From positions 1 to 44,037 of the forward strand of contig NZ_FUKM01000036.1 in the NCBI RefSeq assembly GCF_900163645.1: a stretch of 44,037 nucleotides of DNA, given 5' to 3'. Source of the stretch: Halomonas citrativorans. GTDB taxonomy: Bacteria; Pseudomonadota; Gammaproteobacteria; Pseudomonadales; Halomonadaceae. Under the pieces are notes generated by a model that was given only the letters and a program-made list of their open reading frames with translations, was not told the DNA's origin and made no database searches. Both the position numbers and the translations under genes were made by a program. Each line of letters starts with the position of its first letter. Within the stretch, counting starts at the first letter, position 1. Below, one piece after another: positions 7,470 through 16,083 of the stretch.

Positions 7470-8240
7470 TCAGTAGTTAGGAGTAAGAAACTGTTTCAGA
7501 CGAGACGATTGCGGGTTGCCTAATACGTCATCTGGCGTCCCGGCTTCTTCCACCAAGCCCTGGTGAAGATAGATCACCTTGCTTGAGACATCGCGAGCAA
7601 AGCTCATCTCATGGGTAACCACCACCATGGTACGCCCTTCATTGGCTAAATCGCGCATGACTTTCAGCACGTCGCCGACAAGCTCTGGGTCCAGCGCCGA
7701 GGTCGGCTCGTCAAACAGCATAACCTCTGGATTCATGGCCAGTGCCCGAGCAATCGCGCCGCGCTGCTGCTGGCCTCCTGACATTTGCGCCGGGTAAGCG
7801 TTGGCGCGGGCGGTTAACCCCACACGCTCAAGCAGCGCATGGGCTTGTTCGATCGCCTCTTTTTTAGGAATGCCGAGCACATGGATAGGCGCTTCAATTA
7901 TATTTTCAAGCAGCGTCATGTGTGCCCAGAGATTGAAATTCTGAAACACCATGGAAAGCTTGGCACGCATTTGGACAACCTGTTTCCAATCGGCTGGCTC
8001 GCGTCCGTGTCGGGTCGCCTTAAAGCGTATCGGGTCGCCGTGAAGGATGATCTCGCCCTCATCCGGCTGCTCTAACAGGTTCATACAACGCAAAAAGGTA
8101 CTTTTACCCGACCCTGAAGCGCCAATCAGCGTGATCACATCACCTTTTTGGGCTTCCAGTGAAAGGCCTTTCAGAACTTCCGTATCGCCGAAGCGCTTTT
8201 TAATATTACGCACTTCCAGGGGAGTAGCGGCCATAAACAT
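7470..8240 (-). CDS. Amino-acid ABC transporter ATPase (HisP/AotP-type)
   Basis: Cytoplasmic ATPase, 256 residues. Walker [11 protein letters not shown]-loop [15 protein letters not shown] signature MSGGQQQR, Walker [15 protein letters not shown] and switch histidine in [10 protein letters not shown] are all intact, closely following HisP. The helix after the signature reads [10 protein letters not shown] where valine is usual, a conservative oddity. Two possible starts (8240 and 8234) share one GGAG site. First gene of the minus-strand transporter operon, about 200 bases downstream of astE, with which it may share transcription. Confidence 0.93.
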   Translation of the reverse strand: MFMAATPLEVRNIKKRFGDTEVLKGLSLEAQKGDVITLIGASGSGKSTFLRCMNLLEQPDEGEIILHGDPIRFKATRHGREPADWKQVVQMRAKLSMVFQNFNLWAHMTLLENIIEAPIHVLGIPKKEAIEQAHALLERVGLTARANAYPAQMSGGQQQRGAIARALAMNPEVMLFDEPTSALDPELVGDVLKVMRDLANEGRTMVVVTHEMSFARDVSSKVIYLHQGLVEEAGTPDDVLGNPQSSRLKQFLTPNY

Positions 8241-8439
8241 AGGCTCCAGTACAAAGTTGCCGCGGTAGCAACGTGTTGAGTTAACGCAGGCTAAGTGCGG
8301 CTGGCGCGAAAAAAGTGGCGATTCTATCAGGCTCAGCGAAAAATGCGTGCTTTCCTTATACGATAAATGTAGGAAGGCTACCGTAAGTGAAACACATGTG
8401 CCTCGATATTATCTCCATGTTGTTGTTATTAAATAACTA

Positions 8440-9444
8440 TTAAGCTTGTTTTTCGGTTTTACTTGGGGGGTGAGTCGGAGCCACCAAAAGCGCCGCCCGC
8501 GCACCCAGCGCCACGTTGGCATTAGGAAATACGACATGTAGCGGCGTCTCGCCAACCACGAAATCGCCTGCCACGCTATCCCAGGCCAAACGCGTGCCGG
8601 GCTCAAAACGGCTGAAGTTGGGCATGTCAGCATCAACGTAGAGCGTAAAGTCCTCCGCTTGGCGCTTAAGCTCATGCTCTACCTGAAAGAATACCATGGC
8701 AGCCGGGTCTTGCTGAGCAGGCGTTTCGCCTTTGCTGAGCGACGTAAGCAGCGCGCCCATTGGGATCAGTGATGCCCTATCATTTTGCCCGAAAGGGGCG
8801 ACGCGGCCTAGCTCAAAAGTAAACGCTTGAGCGCCATGGTAATGCTTGCTGTAGTGCGAGAAGGTCCAGCTTGTCTGGTGTTGATGAAGCACGGCCCGCA
8901 TGCCCGCAGCAGCAAGCCACTGCCACTGCTCCGGCAGGGTCACAGTGTTAGCAAACGGCTCGACAACAAAAATCGGGTAGAGGCTTTCACGAATGGCGGT
9001 GTGCAAGTCGTAGTGCAACCTGGGCCGCGCGGCGTGAGTTTCATAAAATTTGTCTACCGCAGCCATTAATTCACGTGCGCGTTCTGGCTCCTCACCGCTG
9101 CCTGTTAAGTCACGCTTGAAGAGGCGGTTAAGGTTCGTTGCTATAAACCGTTGCTGAGCGCGTAGCGCGGGAATATTGCCAAGAATGACCAGTACGGGAG
9201 CACCCAGCGGGGTAGTGCCTGCTTCCAGGGCGCTTAGCCATTCACCGAGCAATTCAACCGGAGCTGTTTCGTTGCCATGAATCGCCGCTGAAAAAACGCA
9301 GGCATAGGCCTCTGGCTGTGGCGTATGAGGGATAAGTTCCATAATGCCGGGGGCATGAAACCGATAAGTACCGCTTGGAAATTGGCCGCTACGCTGTACG
9401 GGAAGGTGCCCATCAAGGGTCCAGTCAAGCCAGTGATTCAGCAT
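8440..9444 (-). CDS. astE: Succinylglutamate desuccinylase AstE
   Basis: Zinc hydrolase of the last step of the arginine succinyltransferase pathway: N-succinylglutamate to glutamate plus succinate. From start MLNHWLDWTL (9444) it has 334 residues; a longer frame to 9510 is unlikely. Zinc ligands H56 and E59 in IHGNETAPVE and H148 in DLHTAIR are present, as is the catalytic E211 in FTFELGRVAPFG, all at AstE-like spacing. The other ast genes are not in the window. Its position upstream of an arginine-type importer supports a shared role in arginine use as carbon and nitrogen source. Confidence 0.93.
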   Translation of the reverse strand: MLNHWLDWTLDGHLPVQRSGQFPSGTYRFHAPGIMELIPHTPQPEAYACVFSAAIHGNETAPVELLGEWLSALEAGTTPLGAPVLVILGNIPALRAQQRFIATNLNRLFKRDLTGSGEEPERARELMAAVDKFYETHAARPRLHYDLHTAIRESLYPIFVVEPFANTVTLPEQWQWLAAAGMRAVLHQHQTSWTFSHYSKHYHGAQAFTFELGRVAPFGQNDRASLIPMGALLTSLSKGETPAQQDPAAMVFFQVEHELKRQAEDFTLYVDADMPNFSRFEPGTRLAWDSVAGDFVVGETPLHVVFPNANVALGARAALLVAPTHPPSKTEKQA

Positions 9445-9563
9445 TATCGGCCTCTTGTTATTGGTTGGAAATTCACACGCTATCTTTAACATGCTCAAAA
9501 ACGGGAGCAAGCACTAGCGTCGTGGTTATGAAAATGGCGGGCGCTCGAGTGTAAGACGGTACC

Positions 9564-9592
9564 TAAAACGCTCACGGTGAGTGGGCGTTTTA
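9564..9592. other. Orphan terminator-like hairpin between divergent astE and wrbA
   Basis: TAAAACGCTCAC pairs with GTGGGCGTTTTA (one G-U) around a GGTGA loop. It sits in the 346-base divergent gap, where no known transcript ends. The rest of 9445-9790 shows nothing I can name. It might end a small RNA or be a remnant. Confidence 0.5.
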
Positions 9593-9790
9593 ATAGGAAG
9601 GGCGCTTTGCCGCGCACTTTTGGAATTCAATGCGAGAAACCAGCCGCTGCTTTGTATCTGCGTAAGGTGAAAATCGAAGAGAGCAGGGGAAAACATTCGC
9701 TTTTCGCTGCTGCAGGCTAGGCTATGTTGTAGTCATTCCCTAATCGGAATGCCATTAACGTAGCTAAAACGCAGTCCAAAGGAGTAAGCA

Positions 9791-10390
9791 ATGACAAAGG
9801 TATTGGTACTTTACTATTCCATGTATGGGCATGTTGATACCTTGGCCAAGGCCGTTGCAGAAGGGGCAAGGAAAGTTGAAGGCGTAGAGGTAACCGTTAA
9901 GCGAGTACCTGAAACCATGCCCGCAGATGCTTTCAAAAATGCCGGCGGTAAGCAGGATTACGATACGCCCGAAGCGACTCCCCAGGAACTGGCCGATTAC
10001 GATGCGATTATTGTTGGTACCCCAACCCGCTTTGGCAATATGACCGGCCAAATGCGCACCTTTTTTGACCAAACCGGCGGCTTATGGGCTAACGGCACCT
10101 TGCGTGGCAAAGTGGCGAGTGTGTTTACCTCAACAGGTACCGGCGGTGGCGATGAGATGACGATTACCTCCACCTGGACGACGCTTGCCCACCACGGCAT
10201 GGTGATTGTGCCCGTCGGTTATGGCATTGAAGAGCAGTTTGATATTTCCGAAGTCAGCGGCGGTAACCCTTACGGAGCGGCGACTTTGGCAGGTAGTGAT
10301 GGCTCCCGCCAGCCAAGCGAGCGTGAACTGAAGCTTGCGCGCTTTCAGGGCGAGCACGTTGCGAAAATCGCTGCGAAGCTGGCGGAGTAA
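9791..10390 (+). CDS. wrbA: NAD(P)H:quinone oxidoreductase WrbA
   Basis: Cytoplasmic tetrameric flavodoxin-like enzyme that reduces quinones by two electrons, protecting against redox cycling. The 199 residues match WrbA. The FMN-binding start [19 protein letters not shown], the FMN loop [30 protein letters not shown] and the late [19 protein letters not shown] are all characteristic. AAAGGAG precedes the ATG. Monocistronic, ended by a perfect 20-base-stem terminator shared with dmlA. Confidence 0.96.
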   Translation: MTKVLVLYYSMYGHVDTLAKAVAEGARKVEGVEVTVKRVPETMPADAFKNAGGKQDYDTPEATPQELADYDAIIVGTPTRFGNMTGQMRTFFDQTGGLWANGTLRGKVASVFTSTGTGGGDEMTITSTWTTLAHHGMVIVPVGYGIEEQFDISEVSGGNPYGAATLAGSDGSRQPSERELKLARFQGEHVAKIAAKLAE

Positions 10391-10396
10391 CCAACC

Positions 10397-10450
10397 GCCA
10401 ATAAAAAGCCACCCCGTCGATAATTATCTGCGGGGTGGCTTTTTATTGGC
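10397..10450. terminator. Perfect 20-base-stem bidirectional terminator (wrbA/dmlA)
   Basis: Bases 10397-10416 are the exact reverse complement of 10431-10450, around a 14-base loop, with A and T runs on both arms. It lies between the convergent 3' ends of wrbA and dmlA. Confidence 0.92.
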
Positions 10451-10457
10451 GAAGGGG

Positions 10458-11531
10458 TTACAGGCTTAAACGTTTGGCAATCGCGCGGCCCAGGCTTTCA
10501 GTGGTGCCTTGGCCGCCAACATCACGGGTGACCACTTGGCTGTCACCTTCGCGAAGCACATCTTCAATCGCTGTCACCATCGCATCAGCGGCTTCTTTAT
10601 AGCCCAGATGCTCAAGCATCATGGCGCCAGACCAAATTTGCCCAATTGGGTTGGCGATACCTTTGCCTGCAATATCCGGTGCGCTGCCGTGTACCGGCTC
10701 AAACAGGCTGGGGAATTTGCCTTCGGGGTTAATGTTGGCCGAAGGGGCAATGCCGATAGTGCCGGTACACGCCGGCCCCAGGTCGGAAAGAATATCGCCA
10801 AACAGGTTGCTGCCGACGACCACGTCAAACCAGTCGGGATGCAGTACAAAGTTGGCGGTCAGAATATCAATATGGAATTTATCGACATCAATCTCCGGAT
10901 ACTGCTTGGCCATTTCCAGCACGCGCTCGTCCCAGTAGGGCATGGTGATAGAGATACCGTTGGATTTTGTGGCCGAGGTGAGCTTTTTGCGCGGGCGAGT
11001 TTGCGCCAGATCAAACGCATATTTAAGCACGCGGTCAACGCCTGTGCGCGACATCACGGTTTCCTGAATGACAATTTCGCGCTCGGTGCCTTCAAACATC
11101 TTGCCGCCGATGCTTGAGTATTCGCCCTCGGTGTTTTCGCGCACCACGTAAAAGTCGATATCGCCCGGTTCACGCCCGGCAAGCGGGCTTTTAATACCGG
11201 GCATTAACTTGCAAGGGCGTAGGTTGATGTACTGGTCGAACTGGCGGCGAAACTGCAGTAGCGAGCCCCAAAGAGAAATATGGTCGGGCACTTTGTCGGG
11301 CCAGCCGACCGCGCCGTAAAACAGCGCATCGAACCCTTTGAGCTGTTCAAACCAGTCGTCCGGCATCATTTGGCCGTGCTCCAGGTAGTAGTCGCAGCTG
11401 CCAAATTCAAAGGTCGTGAACTCAAGGTCGATATTAAAGCGCTTGGCTGCGGCTTCAAGGGCGCGAATACCTTCGGGCATGACTTCGGTACCAATGCCGT
11501 CGCCAGCGATCACTGCAATACGGTGGGCCAT
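10458..11531 (-). CDS. dmlA: D-malate / tartrate dehydrogenase (decarboxylating)
   Basis: Member of the isocitrate/isopropylmalate dehydrogenase family, 357 residues, using NAD to convert D-malate to pyruvate (or act on tartrate). The start IAVIAGDGIGTEVMPEG, LRPCKLMPGIKSPL, VVRENTEGEYSSIGG, the metal site NLFGDILSDLGPA and the coenzyme-binding EPVHGSAPDIAGKGIANPIG are visible. AAGGAA precedes the ATG. Divergent from a LysR regulator at 11643, the same arrangement as E. coli dmlA-dmlR. D-malate versus tartrate versus isopropylmalate cannot be settled by eye, but the DmlA/TtuC-type SSIGG and CTGTIGIAPSANIN segments favour the first two. Confidence 0.88.
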   Translation of the reverse strand: MAHRIAVIAGDGIGTEVMPEGIRALEAAAKRFNIDLEFTTFEFGSCDYYLEHGQMMPDDWFEQLKGFDALFYGAVGWPDKVPDHISLWGSLLQFRRQFDQYINLRPCKLMPGIKSPLAGREPGDIDFYVVRENTEGEYSSIGGKMFEGTEREIVIQETVMSRTGVDRVLKYAFDLAQTRPRKKLTSATKSNGISITMPYWDERVLEMAKQYPEIDVDKFHIDILTANFVLHPDWFDVVVGSNLFGDILSDLGPACTGTIGIAPSANINPEGKFPSLFEPVHGSAPDIAGKGIANPIGQIWSGAMMLEHLGYKEAADAMVTAIEDVLREGDSQVVTRDVGGQGTTESLGRAIAKRLSL

Positions 11532-11584
11532 TTGGATTCCTTGTTATTAAAAAAGATGAGCGATGAACGCAGTGTAGCCGCTAT

Positions 11585-11602
11585 CTGAGTGATAATAATC
11601 AG
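11585..11602. promoter_or_regulatory. Possible LysR operator between dmlA and its regulator
   Basis: CTGA-N10-TCAG dyad in the 111-base divergent gap, with flanking TAGC (about 11575) and GCTA echoes. It is AT-rich between the arms, as LysR-type sites often are. Only position and symmetry support it. Confidence 0.3.
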
Positions 11603-11642
11603 GCTACTATTCAAGCTATTGTTGCCTGAAAGTGGAGAATCC

Positions 11643-12578
11643 ATGTCGGCGCTAGACGATCTTGCATTTTTTCAGCAGTTAGCACGTGCAGGAAGTTTGA
11701 CAGGAACGGCGCGTGAGCTGGGGCTTTCGCTGTCGGCGGTGAGCAAGCGCTTAAAGCAGCTAGAGGCGCGTTTGGGCGTGGAGCTTGCCGCACGCACCAC
11801 CCGGCGGTTGACGCTAACGGCAGAAGGCGAGCGTTATCTTTCCCGCGGGGCGCTGATTCTGGATGAGTTGGGGGAGCTTGAGAACTCTCTCAACGATACA
11901 CATAAGCATGGGCTTAGCGGACGGCTGCGGGTTAATGCCACCTTTGGTTTTGGTCGGCAGCACATTGCGCCGCTGCTCTCCACCTTTTGTGCAATGCACC
12001 CAGCGGTTGAGGGATGGCTGGAGCTCACCAATTTCCCGCTTAACCTGAGCGATCACGGCTTTGATGTCGGTATACGGGTTGGCGAGCCGCCGGATTCACG
12101 TTTGATTGCTCGGCCAATTTTGCCCAATCGCCGTGTGCTGTGTGCAGCGCCCCGTTATATCGCCCGAATGGCACCGTTGAACGCGCCTGGCGACCTTGTG
12201 CGCCAGGCATGCCTGGTGATTCGTGAAAACGATACGGACTTTCCTCTTTGGCGTTTTGAGCGTTGTAATGACCCGGGCTGCGTTCAGTCAGTGAAGGTAA
12301 GCGGGCGGCTGGCCAGTAATGACGGGGAAGTCATTACTCGGCTGGCCCTGGACGGACACGGGATAATGATGCGTTCATGGTGGGATGTAAACGAGCACTT
12401 GGCCAGTGGGGCGCTGGTGCCATTGCTGCCTGAATGGCAGGGCGTGCGGGCCGACTTTTATGCGGTATTTGAGCAGCGTCGCCATGTGCCCACGCGGTTA
12501 CGCGCGTTTATTGACCATGCGCAGCGTGACATAACCGGGCGAGTACCGCCGTTGCCAGACATTACTTGCCTCGATTGA
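11643..12578 (+). CDS. LysR-family regulator (DmlR-like)
   Basis: A 311-residue LysR-type transcriptional regulator. The winged HTH occupies about residues 1-60 (MSALDDLAFFQQLARAGSLT, LSLSAVSKRLKQLEARLGVE), followed by the effector-binding domain. GGAG lies before ATG 11643; an upstream in-frame start at 11589 is rejected as it lacks a ribosome site and would overlap the operator region. Its divergent position suggests it controls the malate/tartrate dehydrogenase gene, responding to the substrate. Confidence 0.85.
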   Translation: MSALDDLAFFQQLARAGSLTGTARELGLSLSAVSKRLKQLEARLGVELAARTTRRLTLTAEGERYLSRGALILDELGELENSLNDTHKHGLSGRLRVNATFGFGRQHIAPLLSTFCAMHPAVEGWLELTNFPLNLSDHGFDVGIRVGEPPDSRLIARPILPNRRVLCAAPRYIARMAPLNAPGDLVRQACLVIRENDTDFPLWRFERCNDPGCVQSVKVSGRLASNDGEVITRLALDGHGIMMRSWWDVNEHLASGALVPLLPEWQGVRADFYAVFEQRRHVPTRLRAFIDHAQRDITGRVPPLPDITCLD

Positions 12579-12653
12579 TGGCGAAGGCACTCATCACCAT
12601 AAACGACGATGATCAACTCATAGAGCACTGACACGTTCGGTCAGAAACCATTG

Positions 12654-12815
12654 GATAAAATAAGTATCTTGTTAGGGACTCAGTTAACCCTGGGCGTGCG
12701 TGATGGGCGCTTGGCGCTGGGTACGTGGCAAGGCCTCTGGCTAGGCGAGCACCGCGACCGGGGAGGGCCGCGGCGCATCCTTGCTACGTTAAATGGTTGC
12801 GATGCGTTGGCATAA
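12654..12815 (+). pseudogene. C-terminal remnant of a YjbQ (UPF0047) family gene
   Basis: Reading from 12666 the frame gives [20 protein letters not shown] and then [20 protein letters not shown], stopping at TAA 12813-12815. This is the recognisable C-terminal third of YjbQ/UPF0047 proteins, including the GTWQG and EHRD motifs. The N-terminal two thirds (about 85 residues) are missing: upstream codons become unrecognisable within a few positions and no start or ribosome site is seen. It is a decayed gene fragment. The rest of 12579-12653 holds nothing else I can name. Confidence 0.72.
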
Positions 12816-12824
12816 GACGCGCAC

Positions 12825-13775
12825 TTATAACGTAAGCTGCGCTTTAATAATTGGCCATGCTGGTTCGCCGTCGGTGTTCGTTACATCGGCAAGCATGGCT
12901 TCTACCCGCTCGGGGTGATTGCTGATCCACTCCTGGGCTACCTCTGAAAGCGCACGCTCGTCCTGGCCAAACGCTTGGATCATCCAGCTTTGTTCGTCAG
13001 CGGTGAAGCTGAACTGCTCAAAAAACGTAGTGATATTGGGATTGGCTTCAGCATAGTCGGCGCGCAGCAGGGTAAGCACATCACTTTCACCGTTGTTTTT
13101 ACCGAACAGATTTTCTGGATCCTCCAGGTAACGCATGGGTAGCTCAAGGTTCATCCAGTGAGGTGTCCAGCCGACCCAGACCACCGCTTGTTCGCGGTCG
13201 ATAGCATCGCGAGCGGCGGACAGCATGGCGATTTCGCTGGTATCAACCAGGCGCCAGTCACCCAGCTCCCAAGCGTCATTATCAATGGCGTCATGGAGAA
13301 TTTCGCTGGCGGCCGAGCCAGCGCCAAAGCTGAGAATCTGACCGTTAAACAGGTCGCGGTTTTCGGCAAGGTCAGCAAAACTTTGAATGCCGCTCTCGTA
13401 AATATAGGTAGGCACGGCCAGCGTCATTTGCGCGCCATCAACGTTGTTCGCCACATCAATCAGTAAGCCTGACTCTTTGCGTGGGGTGAACATGTCACGC
13501 TGAGCAGGCAGCCAGGCGCCCAGAAATACATCGATATCACCGCTCTCCATACCCTGATAGATCACCTGCAGGCCAATCTCTTGCGCGCGGGTTTCATAAC
13601 CCAGCGGGTTTAATAGCTGTTCGGCTATTTCCGTCTTTACGGTAATGCCAGGCCAAGCGGGAACACCAAAATCAAGTGTTTGATCATCGCCGTGCGTGGT
13701 GGATGCAAATGCAGCGGATAAGAGTGCTGTTGCTACCAAAGGCATGCTGGGTGAGAGGCGTAGGCAGGTTTTCAT
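12825..13775 (-). CDS. Periplasmic betaine/carnitine/choline-type binding protein
   Basis: OpuAC-type solute-binding protein of the quaternary-amine ABC family, 316 residues. Signal peptide to about residue 29 (hydrophobic PLVATALLSAAFA). The mature part has FGVPAWPGITVKTEIAEQLL, IYQGMESGDIDVFLGAWLPA and VVWVGWTPHWMN, with the tryptophans that usually cage the trimethylammonium group. AAGGAGA precedes the ATG. No permease or ATPase genes adjoin it, so it must share a transporter coded elsewhere, as the Pseudomonas CaiX, CbcX and BetX proteins do. The gamma-butyrobetaine dioxygenase 40 bases upstream in the same direction points to carnitine or gamma-butyrobetaine as ligand. Confidence 0.85.
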   Translation of the reverse strand: MKTCLRLSPSMPLVATALLSAAFASTTHGDDQTLDFGVPAWPGITVKTEIAEQLLNPLGYETRAQEIGLQVIYQGMESGDIDVFLGAWLPAQRDMFTPRKESGLLIDVANNVDGAQMTLAVPTYIYESGIQSFADLAENRDLFNGQILSFGAGSAASEILHDAIDNDAWELGDWRLVDTSEIAMLSAARDAIDREQAVVWVGWTPHWMNLELPMRYLEDPENLFGKNNGESDVLTLLRADYAEANPNITTFFEQFSFTADEQSWMIQAFGQDERALSEVAQEWISNHPERVEAMLADVTNTDGEPAWPIIKAQLTL

Positions 13776-13815
13776 TGAGATCTCCTTGCTGAGTTTTTAT
13801 ATCGCGCGGGGCGGT

Positions 13816-14988
13816 TTATGAGTGGCGTGCCAACACACGCAGGCGAGAGGCGAGCATGTCGCGGTCTAAATACGTGCCCTGGAGGTGACGAGCGCCGCTA
13901 TTGGGGTCGAATTCTCGTCGTCCATGGAGTACACGCCGATTATCAAAGGCCACCATTTGACCGGGGCGCAGCGTAAATTCCAACTGATGCGCTTCACTGT
14001 GGAAGAGCTGCCACAGCGTCCGATAGGCACGGTACCATGCGTTCATTTGTGAGGCGGGAAGATGAAGGGTATCCCGAATCCAGTTATTCAAGCGTATTTC
14101 TACCAGGTTGCCGCTGCTATCAAGGGTAATGACTGGGGCACGAACGGTAATATCGGTTGCCTCGTCCTGAAAACGAAAATCGATCGGGGTCTCACTCAGA
14201 ATAGTCAGCGCGTTGGAGTCCTGGTGACGCAATGCGTTAACGACTCGGACACCGTCGGCAAACAGTGATTCGCCACCGCTGGCCTCATTTTTTAGGCAGT
14301 AAAGTAGCTGGATATCCGGTGGTTGCTGCCAGTTGGGCAAATCTATATGTAGGGGTAAACCTGCCGCCGTATACGCCGCATTATTAGGGTTAGGCTTTGA
14401 GCGTACATTAAAACGAGCGCCGAAATTAGTCGTGCGCAGTGGGCCAATGCGTTCCGCTAAACGGCTGACTTCTTCTTCCATCAATGGGGCTTCTGTAACC
14501 AGCGCTAAACCATCGCGTAGCAGGGCAGTAATCCAGGCTTTCTCACCCGCTGGGGTGAGGAGGTCAGCATGTAAAATGCGTTCAGGGAAAAAATTATCAA
14601 CCCAAGGAGCCGACTTCGGAACAGGTGATGTCAGGCGCGTTTCCGGGCGGCGCTGATAGAGCCAGCCGCTGTGGAAGGCACTGGTATGTCCGTCCTTCCA
14701 GTGTAAATAGAGGTGCCCATTTTGCAGGCTAATATCGGGTGCTTCGTTAATGTCAGCCAGAGGAATATAGAGCCGCTCGCGTGTTTGCGGGTGGCGGCAC
14801 TCAGGGCAGGCGCAGTGATCGCGCAGCCAAAGCAGTGGTAGCGTAGTAACGTCGCTGGTTTGCCATGTCAGCGTCACGCCTTCCTCGGTGAGCATCGCGT
14901 CGCTTAGTGATGGGCCTGAGTAGTAAGGGGTAAATTCGCCCATTTGGGGCGCCTGATGCGCTTCGGCGGCAAACACTGTACTCGTCAT
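13816..14988 (-). CDS. Gamma-butyrobetaine dioxygenase (BBOX-like)
   Basis: Fe(II)/2-oxoglutarate-dependent oxygenase that hydroxylates gamma-butyrobetaine to L-carnitine. From ATG 14988 (MTSTVFAAEAHQ, with AGAGG before it) it has 390 residues, the usual size. The N-terminal zinc-binding domain shows LWLRDHCACPECRHPQT. The C-terminal TauD/TfdA-type domain has the iron ligands H and D in LPLHIDLPNW and the distal histidine in NRRVLHGRREF, followed by the 2-oxoglutarate arginine region. Related dioxygenases such as trimethyllysine hydroxylase are the main alternative. It precedes the binding protein in one operon and is divergent from a LysR gene. Confidence 0.87.
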   Translation of the reverse strand: MTSTVFAAEAHQAPQMGEFTPYYSGPSLSDAMLTEEGVTLTWQTSDVTTLPLLWLRDHCACPECRHPQTRERLYIPLADINEAPDISLQNGHLYLHWKDGHTSAFHSGWLYQRRPETRLTSPVPKSAPWVDNFFPERILHADLLTPAGEKAWITALLRDGLALVTEAPLMEEEVSRLAERIGPLRTTNFGARFNVRSKPNPNNAAYTAAGLPLHIDLPNWQQPPDIQLLYCLKNEASGGESLFADGVRVVNALRHQDSNALTILSETPIDFRFQDEATDITVRAPVITLDSSGNLVEIRLNNWIRDTLHLPASQMNAWYRAYRTLWQLFHSEAHQLEFTLRPGQMVAFDNRRVLHGRREFDPNSGARHLQGTYLDRDMLASRLRVLARHS

Positions 14989-15112
14989 TTTTGCCTCTTT
15001 ATGGTGATGAAAAACGCTTAAATTCGGCCACTTAGAATGCGCATTCGTCATGGCTCAAACAAATGATTAATATGGCCCCTAAGACCTCGTTTTACTTATA
15101 GGTGGGTTTACC

Positions 15113-15988
15113 ATGAGTCAGTTACCGCCACTATTATGGCTGCAGGCGTTTGAGTCGGCGGCGCGAACGCTCAGCTTTACCGCGGCTGGAAATGAGTTGG
15201 CCGTTACCCAGGCGGCCATTAGTCAGCGAGTTCGATTGTTGGAGGAGCGGTTGGGGCAAAAGCTCTTTGTGCGCCATGCGCGAAGCTTAACCCTCACGCC
15301 TGTAGGACAAGCCTGGCTGCCCAGTATCAATGATGCTTTTTCGCGGATCAGCGAAGGAACGACTGAGGTGTTTGGCGCTACCAGTGGGCAGCCTGTGACA
15401 TTAAGAGCCACGCCGATCCTCCAGCAATCATGGCTGGCGCCGCGCTTGGCTGCTCTTTACCAGCACTGTCCACACATCTCCATTCGCCTGGTTAGCGCTA
15501 TCTGGCCAGATGACTATGGGGCAGAGGGCGCCGATATCGAAATCCGTTATGGGCGAGGCGAATGGAGTGGCGTTGAAATGCACTCGTTAGGCGATGAACA
15601 ACTGCTGCCAGTGTGTTCTCCAACGCTTGCTGCAACGCTAACAACGCCTGCCGATTTAAGAGGGCACACGTTGCTTCACGCGGTAGGGTTTGGTGTCGGC
15701 TGGTCAGGCTGGCTACAGGCGGCGGGCGTGGGTCACTTGGAAACGCAGTGTCGTTCTATAACATGCGATAACCAAGTGATGACGTTAGCGTTAGCTAGCC
15801 AAGGCGCAGGGGTAGCGCTCATTCATCGCCGTTTGTTGGAGCAGCGCAATGACCTGGTGACGCCGTTTCCGTCCATTAGTGTGCCAAGCGATGAGCAGTT
15901 CTGGCTGGTACGTCCCAGCCGTCGCCAAATAGATGACGAAGCGGCCTTGGTCTGGGTGTGGTTAGCGAAGGATACTGACGCCACTTAG
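15113..15988 (+). CDS. LysR-family regulator of the GcvA type
   Basis: A 291-residue LysR-type regulator with an N-terminal winged HTH (LPPLLWLQAFESAARTLSFT then LAVTQAAISQRVRLLEERLG) and a substrate-binding domain. The opening PPL..L.AFE.AAR.LSFT resembles GcvA/AmpR-group regulators. An AGGTGGG site precedes the ATG. It is divergent from the gamma-butyrobetaine dioxygenase gene across 124 bases, so control of the carnitine operon is the natural inference. The AGCS symporter follows in the same direction, 95 bases later. Confidence 0.85.
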   Translation: MSQLPPLLWLQAFESAARTLSFTAAGNELAVTQAAISQRVRLLEERLGQKLFVRHARSLTLTPVGQAWLPSINDAFSRISEGTTEVFGATSGQPVTLRATPILQQSWLAPRLAALYQHCPHISIRLVSAIWPDDYGAEGADIEIRYGRGEWSGVEMHSLGDEQLLPVCSPTLAATLTTPADLRGHTLLHAVGFGVGWSGWLQAAGVGHLETQCRSITCDNQVMTLALASQGAGVALIHRRLLEQRNDLVTPFPSISVPSDEQFWLVRPSRRQIDDEAALVWVWLAKDTDAT

Positions 15989-16008
15989 GGGCGTTTTAAG
16001 AATAAATA

Positions 16009-16033
16009 CACCAATTTTCTTGCCATTTTGGTG
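16009..16033. promoter_or_regulatory. Inverted repeat upstream of the AGCS symporter
   Basis: CACCAA (16009-16014) and TTGGTG (16028-16033) are exact inverted arms 13 bases apart, about 50 bases before the symporter start. It may be an operator or a weak RNA hairpin. No regulator is identified. Confidence 0.3.
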
Positions 16034-16083
16034 CAGGCGTGAAGAATGAAGCGCCTCCGATAAGTTAAAAAAAGGCGTGTTGT

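Noticed and set aside
10509..11117. 202-codon plus-strand ORF opposite dmlA
   Set aside because: It is the antisense shadow of a well-conserved dehydrogenase; no family features.
15989..16083. Glycine riboswitch before the AGCS symporter
   Set aside because: The leader is under 100 bases and shows only a simple inverted repeat, too short for known glycine aptamers.
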